The position numbers and the translations under genes are program-made. From Gammaproteobacteria bacterium (GTDB taxonomy: Bacteria > Pseudomonadota > Gammaproteobacteria > Granulosicoccales > Granulosicoccaceae), in the NCBI GenBank assembly GCA_020444765.1, contig JAGRHW010000153.1, positions 1 through 8,104 on the forward strand: a stretch of 8,104 nt of DNA, read 5' to 3'. Positions 1 through 5,248 of the stretch are shown one piece after another. Below the pieces are notes generated by a model. It saw nothing but the letters and a program-made list of their open reading frames with translations, was not told the DNA's origin and did no database searches. Numbering within the stretch: position 1 is the stretch's first letter; every line of letters starts with the position of its first letter.

Positions 1-459
1 CACGCCCTTGATTTTGAATGGCGTGGCCAGACAGGCCGATACGGTGCTGGCCATGGTTTGCGTTACCCGGTAAGGCCCGACGCGTCGAATGCCTTTGTCA
101 CGCAGAATATCAGCCGCTTCGACCTGACTGGATGAAGAAGCGCCGCCGGAACCGGCGATAATGCCTGTACGGATATTGGAGACGTCAGACTCATCAAGCC
201 CGGCATCGGCGATTGCATCACGCATCGCAATATAGGAGTAGGCAGCTGCCGGGCCCATAAACCGCAGTTGCTTGCGATCGATATGATCCTTGAAATCAAT
301 TTGCGGCGACGCACCGACCTGGCTGCGCATTCCGACCTCGGCGTACTCTTCGCGGAAAGCAATGCCGGATGTTCCGTTTCTCAGCGCCTGCGTAACAGTT
401 TCTTTATCATTACCGAGACAGGAAACGATACCGATCCCGGTCACTACGACTCTGCGCAT
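1..459 (-). CDS. fabB: 3-oxoacyl-ACP synthase I (FabB), N-terminal part, runs off left edge
   Basis: Condensing enzyme of type II fatty acid synthesis; FabB elongates acyl-ACPs and is needed for unsaturated fatty acids in the FabA-FabB pathway, in the cytoplasm. The 153 visible codons begin [16 protein letters not shown], the typical KAS N-terminus, and continue with [14 protein letters not shown] near residue 100 and [13 protein letters not shown] at the edge, which matches the FabB segment just before the active-site Cys. That Cys should lie about ten residues beyond the window, so neither it nor the two catalytic His residues can be checked. The ATG is preceded by GGGGA about 9 bases upstream. 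It lies 27 bases after the fabA stop, so the two are very likely co-transcribed and perhaps translationally linked. FabF is the main alternative, but the [10 protein letters not shown] segment and the fabA neighbour favour FabB. Confidence 0.95.
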   Translation of the reverse strand, partial: MRRVVVTGIGIVSCLGNDKETVTQALRNGTSGIAFREEYAEVGMRSQVGASPQIDFKDHIDRKQLRFMGPAAAYSYIAMRDAIADAGLDESDVSNIRTGIIAGSGGASSSSQVEAADILRDKGIRRVGPYRVTQTMASTVSACLATPFKIKGV

Positions 460-486
460 GGTTTTAATCCCCAATCTGAAAGGTCA

Positions 487-1002
487 TCAGAAATCATCGG
501 TCGAGGTAAACAGCCCGACCCGCAGATCCTTGGCCGTGTAAATCTCCCGGCCATCGACCAGCATTCTGCCGTCGGCAATTCCCATGACCAGCTTGCGCTC
601 GATCAGCCGCTTGATTTCCAGCTCGTAGCTAACCAGCCTGGCACTTGGCAAAACCTGGCCGAAAAATTTTACTTCGCCACTGCCAAGTGCCCGCCCGCGG
701 CCGGGATTACCCTTCCAGCCCAGAAAGAAACCGACCAGTTGCCACATTGCATCGACTCCCAGACAACCCGGCATGACCGGATCGCTCTCGAAGTGGCAGG
801 CAAAAAACCAAAGATCCGGATTGATATCCAGCTCGGCGCGAATATAGCCTTTGCCATGAGCGCCACCTTCGGCGGAAATCTCACTGATGCGGTCCATCAT
901 CAGCATATTCGGTAAAGGCAGGCGGGCATTTCCCTCGCCAAACAGCTCGCCTTTGCCGCATTTGATTAATTCCTCCCGTGTGAAGGAGCTTTGTTTGATC
1001 AT
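487..1002 (-). CDS. fabA: 3-hydroxydecanoyl-ACP dehydratase/isomerase (FabA)
   Basis: Bifunctional cytoplasmic enzyme that dehydrates 3-hydroxydecanoyl-ACP and isomerises trans-2- to cis-3-decenoyl-ACP, the branch point to unsaturated fatty acids. The protein is 171 residues, the usual family length (E. coli 172). The hot-dog-fold active-site segment [22 protein letters not shown] is conserved in two parts: CHF with catalytic His70, and GVDAM with Asp84, at the expected spacing. [29 protein letters not shown] and the C-terminal [11 protein letters not shown] are also family-typical. An in-frame ATG at 1038 would add 12 residues, but those are absent from known FabA proteins, so the ATG at 1002 is chosen; neither start has a strong Shine-Dalgarno sequence. 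The gene ends in two in-frame stops (TGA TGA) and is followed by fabB after 27 bases. The fabA-fabB operon arrangement is common in pseudomonads and relatives, unlike the separated genes of E. coli. Confidence 0.97.
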   Translation of the reverse strand: MIKQSSFTREELIKCGKGELFGEGNARLPLPNMLMMDRISEISAEGGAHGKGYIRAELDINPDLWFFACHFESDPVMPGCLGVDAMWQLVGFFLGWKGNPGRGRALGSGEVKFFGQVLPSARLVSYELEIKRLIERKLVMGIADGRMLVDGREIYTAKDLRVGLFTSTDDF

Positions 1003-1097
1003 GGGTGAATATCTGTTCGCAGTGACGTCAAAAAACATTGCATGTTAACGCCTAAACCGCCCGCGTACCAGCCGGAGTTGTTATGCCCGGCCACTGT
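1003..1097 (-). promoter_or_regulatory. fabA upstream region with small inverted repeat, possible operator
   Basis: The 95 bases between the DUF4197 stop and the fabA start should hold the fabAB promoter unless the operon is read from further upstream. A short perfect inverted repeat, AACAT-TGC-ATGTT, lies at 1034-1046, about 35-45 bases before the fabA ATG, where a repressor could act. No good -35/-10 pair was found, and no full FadR, FabR or DesT type site was recognised (only a GCGTAC half resembling part of a FabR site). Assignment as an operator is inference only. Confidence 0.25.
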
Positions 1098-1829
1098 TTA
1101 CGATCCGAACACACGTTGCAATAGCTCGCTGGTGCGTTTTGCCGGATTCTCCCGGATCGCTTTTTCCTCTTCAGCCACATAATGGAAGATACCGCTGATA
1201 CCGCCGTCGACCACATGCTGTGTCAGATCTGCATTGATTTCCGGCGCCAGCGGCAACTTCCGATAGGCACTCAGCAGACTGTTAAAACTGCGCACCGCGC
1301 CAACCTGATTGAGGGAGTTATCGACGATCGGCCGCATTTCCTCGCTCAGTCGATCGGACATGTTGTTTTGAAAATACTGGGTCGCGGCATCATCCGGCCC
1401 CTGCAGAATCCCGCGCGCATCACTGACGTTCATGTCCTTGATAGCATCGACAAACAGCGCTTTTGCCTTGGGCGTCGCCAGCTCGGCGGCTTCGTTAAGA
1501 CTGTTTTCCAGCTCGACAAAGCGGCCGCCGAGGCCGAATTTGTCGGCATAGTCCTTGGCTTTTTGCAGCGAGGCGGGCAAGGGAATCCGGATCAGCTGAT
1601 CAGCACTGAAGCCGCCGCTCTTGCCAAGCCGCCCGACCACATCGGTGGTGCCCTTGTTGAGCGCCTCTTTCAAGCCCGCGGTGATATCGGCGGTACTCAA
1701 ACCACCGGACGATTGACCGAGCACTGAACCGGCGGATTGCTGGATTTTATCGATGACTTCACCACTGTTGCTGCAGGCTACAAGGGAAGCAACAGACAAA
1801 ATCTGAAAGGTTTTCAAAAGAAATTTCAT
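1098..1829 (-). CDS. DUF4197 family lipoprotein
   Basis: Putative outer-membrane-facing lipoprotein of unknown function. The N-terminus MKFLLKTFQILSVASLVAC is a lipoprotein signal peptide with lipobox LVAC and the lipidated Cys at residue 19; Ser at +2 suggests sorting to the outer membrane. The mature part carries the DUF4197 pattern: GLKEALNKG (about 52-60), GGFSADQLIRIPLP (72-85), LNEAAELATPKAKALF (111-126), DAIKDMNVSDARGILQG (128-144) and DDAATQYF (146-153). At 243 residues the length is normal for the family and the gene looks intact. It begins 18 bases after the stop of the TauE-like gene and has only a weak ribosome-binding site, so expression is probably coupled to that gene. Family recognition is from memory of conserved blocks; no biochemical role is claimed. 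Confidence 0.85.
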   Translation of the reverse strand: MKFLLKTFQILSVASLVACSNSGEVIDKIQQSAGSVLGQSSGGLSTADITAGLKEALNKGTTDVVGRLGKSGGFSADQLIRIPLPASLQKAKDYADKFGLGGRFVELENSLNEAAELATPKAKALFVDAIKDMNVSDARGILQGPDDAATQYFQNNMSDRLSEEMRPIVDNSLNQVGAVRSFNSLLSAYRKLPLAPEINADLTQHVVDGGISGIFHYVAEEEKAIRENPAKRTSELLQRVFGS

Positions 1830-1847
1830 GAGTGGATTTTTCCGTTT

Positions 1848-2594
1848 TTAAGAATCAATCGTCAGCAGTTTCCAGAAGCCCGCGATGCAGATCAGAATCA
1901 GCGTAACACCAATCACGCGAATGAATTTTTCCTGCCCTGCTGCGACCAGTCGCTGATTAAAACGCAAGCCGAGAAAATGCCCGATGCCGGCAACCGGCAA
2001 TAAGTAAATCGCGTACCATAGCTGCAAATCCACACCGGCCATGACAAAGGCCGCCATTTTGACGCAAACCAGCACAAACCACAGCACGAACAAGGTGGTG
2101 CGCAATTCCGCCGGTGCCAGATGCCGGGTCGCTACCGCCACAATCAAGGGTGCACCGATCAACGAAGCACCGCTGAAATAACCGCCCATTATAAGCAGAG
2201 GGATATCGATATACACACCCCCTTTGAAGCTGTAATTGAAAACATAAGTCAGCGCATAGAGAAATGTCACCACATAGATAAAGCCGGACATGACTTGCGG
2301 CGAAAAACTCAGCAAGCCGGCGATGCCGGCAAGCTTGGGGATCGCCAGTATCAGCAGCAGTTTGCGCAGATACGGCCAGTTGACCTGCCCCCATGAAGAA
2401 TAAATGGTTTGCGAGCTGAAAATTAAAAGGTGCACAGCGATGATCGGCAGAAACACCAGCGGATCATCCTTGATTAACAGCAGCAGCGGCAAGGTCAAGG
2501 CGGCACCGCCAAACCCGAGGCCGGAGCGTACGAAGCCGCTCCAGCAAAACAGCACGCCGACAAGCAGCAGTTGCCAGAGATTCAGATCAGACAT
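1848..2594 (-). CDS. TauE/SafE family membrane transporter (sulfite exporter-like permease)
   Basis: Polytopic inner-membrane protein of the TauE/SafE (DUF81) family, whose members have been linked to export of sulfite, sulfoacetate or other small organic anions; the substrate here cannot be predicted. It has 248 residues, the usual length, and about eight hydrophobic segments (approximately 8-20, 28-42, 46-60, 78-97, 103-120, 130-156, 166-186, 192-210 and 226-244, some possibly broken or re-entrant). The two family signature repeats are visible: SGLGFGGAALTLP near 24-36 and GGYFSGASLIGAPL near 137-150. The downstream DUF4197 lipoprotein follows after 18 bases, so a two-gene transcript is likely. 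The upstream DUF924 gene is divergent with only 47 bases between starts. The ATG at 2594 lacks an obvious Shine-Dalgarno sequence but leaves a complete first membrane segment. Confidence 0.88.
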   Translation of the reverse strand: MSDLNLWQLLLVGVLFCWSGFVRSGLGFGGAALTLPLLLLIKDDPLVFLPIIAVHLLIFSSQTIYSSWGQVNWPYLRKLLLILAIPKLAGIAGLLSFSPQVMSGFIYVVTFLYALTYVFNYSFKGGVYIDIPLLIMGGYFSGASLIGAPLIVAVATRHLAPAELRTTLFVLWFVLVCVKMAAFVMAGVDLQLWYAIYLLPVAGIGHFLGLRFNQRLVAAGQEKFIRVIGVTLILICIAGFWKLLTIDS

Positions 2595-2641
2595 ATTCTA
2601 GTTTTTAATGTTCGTTAATATCAGATGTGCAGGCAGCGAAA

Positions 2642-3247
2642 ATGAATCCGGAAATAAACAGAGTACTCGACTACTGGTTTGGCCCGATTGAAAACGGCAC
2701 CACGCTGGAAAAGCGCAACCAGCTGTGGTTCGGTGGCGAGCCTGAAACCGACGAGTATATTCGAAACCACTTCGAAGCGCTGGTTTTACAGGCCGAACGC
2801 GGTGAGCTGAACGACTGGACGGATACACCCAGAGGCACGCTTGCGCTGATTATACTGCTCGATCAGTTTCCGTTGAACATGTATCGCCAGAGTGCCAGAG
2901 CCTATGATTTCGAGGCCAAAGGCCTGGCGACCTGCCTGCACGGGCTCCGCGAAGAACAACATCTCGCCTTGTCTTATATCGAAAAAGTATTTTTCTATTT
3001 ACCGCTCGAGCATTCGGAAAACGCCGATCACCAAAAACAGGCGGTGGCGCTTTATCTCGAATTGAAGGAAAGCGCGCCGGACGCGCTGCAGGAGCACGCC
3101 CAGCTTACACTGGACTTCGCGATCAAGCACAAAGACATCATCGACCGTTTCGGACACTTCCCGCACCGCAATGCCGTGCTCGGCCGTCCTTCCACCGCTG
3201 AGGAAATCGAATTTCTGCAGGACCCGCCGAACCGTTTCGGGCAATAG
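2642..3247 (+). CDS. DUF924 family protein
   Basis: Soluble, mainly helical protein of unknown function, 201 residues, the usual size for DUF924 (a TPR-like fold family). Family features are visible: MNPEINRVLDYWFGP at the N-terminus, LWFGG near 27-31, RGTLALIILLDQFPLNMYR near 62-80 (usually LDQFPRN; here Leu replaces Arg), and FFYLPLEHSENADHQ near 116-130, followed by a His-rich stretch FGHFPHRNAVLGR near 174-186. A GTG at 2627 would extend the frame by five residues, but AGG at 2631-2633 is well placed 8 bases before the ATG at 2642 and the family consensus begins there, so ATG is preferred. It is divergent from the TauE-like gene, and its promoter must lie in or near the 47-base gap, where only a weak -10-like TAATAT at 2616-2621 is seen. 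Confidence 0.88.
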   Translation: MNPEINRVLDYWFGPIENGTTLEKRNQLWFGGEPETDEYIRNHFEALVLQAERGELNDWTDTPRGTLALIILLDQFPLNMYRQSARAYDFEAKGLATCLHGLREEQHLALSYIEKVFFYLPLEHSENADHQKQAVALYLELKESAPDALQEHAQLTLDFAIKHKDIIDRFGHFPHRNAVLGRPSTAEEIEFLQDPPNRFGQ

Positions 3248-3290
3248 AATTCATCAAAGATGAAAATTATTGTTACAAAGGAGGGCTAAG

Positions 3291-3365
3291 ATCGCTAAAT
3301 TCTGGGGTAGCGGCGCATTTGTCCTCATAATAGTGACGAGTACGCAACAGCTACAACTTGCCTGA
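3291..3365 (+). other. Possible small frame with strong Shine-Dalgarno but ATC in start position
   Basis: AAAGGAGGG at 3277-3285 is a near-ideal ribosome-binding sequence, but no ATG, GTG or TTG lies at usable distance. Five bases after it, ATC opens a 24-codon frame to TGA at 3363. The encoded peptide would start I-AKFWGSG and continue with a short hydrophobic run AFVLIIV, like a tiny membrane or leader peptide. This could be a degraded small gene (ATG to ATC), a rare non-canonical start, or a chance purine run. Evidence is too thin to call it a gene. Confidence 0.15.
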
Positions 3366-3381
3366 TCAAGGGTTGCTGTAC
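3326..3381 (+). promoter_or_regulatory. Leader of the YidB-like gene: -10-like box and imperfect hairpin
   Basis: CATAAT at 3326-3331 matches five of six bases of a sigma70 -10 box but has no convincing -35 partner. If used, transcription would begin near 3338, directly before an imperfect hairpin: GTACGCAAC (3340-3348) pairs with GTTGC plus GTAC (3372-3381, one bulged T at 3377), with an inner CTTG/CAAG stem at 3357-3360 and 3367-3370. Such a structure at a transcript 5' end could stabilise the mRNA or be regulatory. The hairpin is read directly; its use is inference. Confidence 0.25.
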
Positions 3382-3417
3382 GACAAGCAATTACAATTTT
3401 CTTACGGTGGGAATACT

Positions 3418-3840
3418 ATGGATTTAATGAAACTTGGCACTGATCTTCTGATGCAAAAACTCAACGTCGACGCTGATGGCGACGGCAACCCCGATGGCAT
3501 AATGGGCGCTTTGTCAGGCCTGCTCGGCGGCGCGAACGGCAACCTGGATCTCGGTGCCCTTGCCTCTAAAATGAATGCCGGCGGGCTTCAGGATATTCTC
3601 GGCTCATGGCTGGGTGACGGCGAAAACCAGGCCATCTCGACGGATCAGATACGCGATCTGTTCGGTGGCGACAAGGTTGCCGAGTTCGCCTCCAAACTGA
3701 ATATCAGCGAAAACGATGCGGCCACAAGCCTGGCGGACGCCGTTCCGCAAATGGTCGACAAAGGCAGCAGCGGTGGCTCTCTGCTGGACTCGGTCGGCGG
3801 TCTCGGCGGCGTAATGGATATGGCGAAAAAATTTCTCTGA
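3418..3840 (+). CDS. YidB-like DUF937 family protein with Asp-rich calcium-loop-like motif
   Basis: Small protein of 140 residues resembling E. coli YidB (DUF937), function unknown. The matching core runs from GGLQDILGSWLGDGENQAIS near 55-74 through DQIRDLFGGDKVAEFASKLN near 76-95 to the Ala-rich AATSLADAVPQMVDK, then a Gly/Ser-rich tail. There is no signal peptide or membrane segment. Residues 18-26 read DADGDGNPD, a DxDxDG-type loop like those of EF-hand or thrombospondin type 3 calcium sites; this is not something I know as a core part of the family. The frame is open back to a TTG at 3358, but GGTGGGA at 3406-3412 stands 5 bases before the ATG at 3418, and the family-like sequence MDLMKLGTDLLMQKL starts there. 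It lies 170 bases after the DUF924 gene and directly before a strong terminator. Confidence 0.85.
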   Translation: MDLMKLGTDLLMQKLNVDADGDGNPDGIMGALSGLLGGANGNLDLGALASKMNAGGLQDILGSWLGDGENQAISTDQIRDLFGGDKVAEFASKLNISENDAATSLADAVPQMVDKGSSGGSLLDSVGGLGGVMDMAKKFL

Positions 3841-3856
3841 GCCGATATTCCAAAAC

Positions 3857-3887
3857 AAAAAACGGCCGGAATCTTCCGGCCGTTTTT
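3857..3887. terminator. Symmetrical intrinsic terminator between converging genes
   Basis: A GC-rich perfect stem, CGGCCGGA (3863-3870) with TCCGGCCG (3875-3882), closes a four-base loop. It is preceded by an A run (3857-3862) and followed by five T (3883-3887). Because A and T runs flank both sides, it can end transcription of the YidB-like gene on the plus strand and of nadA on the minus strand. It starts 16 bases after the YidB-like stop and lies about 100 bases past the nadA stop. Confidence 0.92.
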
Positions 3888-3984
3888 CTGACATTCAACA
3901 AATCATCTCAAAGATATTTTACCGGCCTGACCCGGCATAGTCACAGCTCTACCAACAAGACAAGCCAGGCACAAACAACTGCAA

Positions 3985-5037
3985 TCAGTTTTGCAGGGTT
4001 TTACTAAATGCCAGCATGCGGGCAAGTGACTTTACAGCCTTGACCCTTATGGCTTCGTCGATGGTAATTTCATTGTCAGAACCACCGCCGGATTCCAGGG
4101 CCGTCTTGAGTCGCTGTAGATTATTCATCGCCATCCACGGACAATGCGCGCAGCTGCGGCAGGTTGCTCCTTTGCCTCCGGTCGGCGCGGCGACAAATGT
4201 TTTGCCGGGTGCCGCCTGTTGCATTTTATAGAAAATCTGGTTGTCGGTTGCGACGATAAACGTGTCATGAGGCAGAGTCCGCGCCGCCTCGATCAGTTGC
4301 GAGGTCGAGCCGACCGCATCGGCAAGCTCGATCATTTCCTGCGATGATTCAGGATGCACCAACAAGCCGGCGCCCGGGTGCTGCTCAAGCAGCTTGTGCA
4401 TACCGAAGGACTTGAACTCCTCATGCACCACGCAGGCGCCATCCCACATCAGCATATCGGCGCCGGTTTCCCGCTGTACATAGCCGCCGAGATACTTGTC
4501 CGGTGCCCAGAGAATTTTCTCGCCTTTTTCGTGCAGATGCTCGATCAGCTTTACCGCGATACTGGACGTCACGACCCAGTCCGCGCGCGCCTTGACTGCC
4601 GCACTGGTATTGGCATAAACCACCACGGTCCGGTCCGGATGCTGATCGCAAAACGCGCTGAACGCTTCAATCGGACAACCTTCATCGAGCGAACAGGTCG
4701 CCTCCAGTGTCGGCATGATCACGCGTTTTTCGGGACTGAGAATTTTTGCCGTTTCACCCATGAACTTGACACCGGCGACGACCAGCGTATCGGCATCGTG
4801 CTCGTGGCCAAAACGCGCCATTTCCAGCGAGTCGGATACGCAGCCGCCGGTTTCATCGGCGACTTTCTGCAATTCGGTATCGGTATAATAATGGGCGACG
4901 AGAACCGCATTCTGCTCTTTCAGCAAGCGCTTGATGTCGGCGACCAGTTGATCGTGCTCGGCAGCGGAAAGCGTCGGCTGCGCTTTTAGCACATCAGCGG
5001 TGCGTGGATAATCAAACGTGATGGTTTGCGCTGACAT
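3985..5037 (-). CDS. nadA: Quinolinate synthase NadA
   Basis: Cytoplasmic [4Fe-4S] enzyme that condenses iminoaspartate with dihydroxyacetone phosphate to quinolinate in de novo NAD synthesis. It has 350 residues, close to E. coli NadA. The three cluster ligands of the enterobacterial enzyme (Cys113, Cys200, Cys297) correspond here to Cys115 in [10 protein letters not shown], Cys202 in DGACVVHEE, and Cys299, the last of the CxxCxxC motif CRSCAHC at 293-299. Other signature segments are AHYYTD near 49-53, SDSLEMARF near 68-76, [12 protein letters not shown] near 89-100 and [15 protein letters not shown] near 140-154. All appear intact. The ATG at 5037 has GGAG at a 6-base spacing. No nadB or nadC is in the window, so the gene is apparently transcribed alone and ends at the shared hairpin terminator. 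Confidence 0.98.
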   Translation of the reverse strand: MSAQTITFDYPRTADVLKAQPTLSAAEHDQLVADIKRLLKEQNAVLVAHYYTDTELQKVADETGGCVSDSLEMARFGHEHDADTLVVAGVKFMGETAKILSPEKRVIMPTLEATCSLDEGCPIEAFSAFCDQHPDRTVVVYANTSAAVKARADWVVTSSIAVKLIEHLHEKGEKILWAPDKYLGGYVQRETGADMLMWDGACVVHEEFKSFGMHKLLEQHPGAGLLVHPESSQEMIELADAVGSTSQLIEAARTLPHDTFIVATDNQIFYKMQQAAPGKTFVAAPTGGKGATCRSCAHCPWMAMNNLQRLKTALESGGGSDNEITIDEAIRVKAVKSLARMLAFSKTLQN

Positions 5038-5051
5038 TAGTCGCTCCGAAT

Positions 5052-5081
5052 CTTATAACTTATTGAAAGTTACGGGTTAAA
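5052..5081 (-). promoter_or_regulatory. Candidate nadA promoter
   Basis: On the minus strand, TATAAG (5057-5052) is a good -10 candidate, preceded after 18 bases by TTTAAC (5081-5076), a weak -35. Transcription would start about 10 bases further, a few bases before the GGAG ribosome-binding site, giving a very short leader. An A8/T8 tract at 5083-5090, just upstream of the -35, could act as an UP-like element. This is a read-by-eye prediction. Confidence 0.4.
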
Positions 5082-5101
5082 GAAAAAAAATCAAGAATTT
5101 C

Positions 5102-5120
5102 AATACCTGATAACGGTATT
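5102..5120. repeat. Inverted repeat AATACC-N7-GGTATT upstream of nadA
   Basis: AATACC (5102-5107) and GGTATT (5115-5120) form a perfect 6-base dyad with a 7-base spacer, about 20 bases upstream of the candidate nadA -35 box. Its size and place suit a dimeric regulator binding site. It does not match the NadR box (TGTTTA-type) or an NrtR-type site as I recall them. A short stem-loop in the 3' region of the GGDEF-EAL transcript is the alternative. The rest of the 5038-5248 gap shows no gene. Confidence 0.35.
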
Positions 5121-5248
5121 TTCTGTGATCCGAAGAGTATTTGTCCAGCAGGCCGGCCGGAGAGAGGAAAATTTCAGCTATTTCGCGTTTTTTACAAACA
5201 GCCGCTGAATTAATCGGGAAACTTTCACGCCAGCGGGCGATAGTTTTT

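Noticed and set aside
268..915. Long plus-strand open frame of 215 codons opposite fabB and fabA
   Set aside because: It is antisense to two clearly recognised conserved genes and its peptide shows no family features; a GC-bias shadow.
1003..1038. Longer fabA start at the ATG at 1038
   Set aside because: It would add 12 residues not seen in FabA proteins; starting at 1002 puts His70 and Asp84 at standard positions.
1040..1080. FadR or FabR type operator before fabA
   Set aside because: Only a GCGTAC half-site and a partial CTGGT match are seen; the second halves do not fit.
3358..3417. Extended TTG start for the YidB-like protein
   Set aside because: No ribosome-binding sequence before the TTG and no family similarity in the added residues; GGTGGGA before the ATG at 3418 is much better.
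4354..4989. 211-codon plus-strand frame opposite nadA
   Set aside because: Antisense shadow of an intact, well conserved gene.
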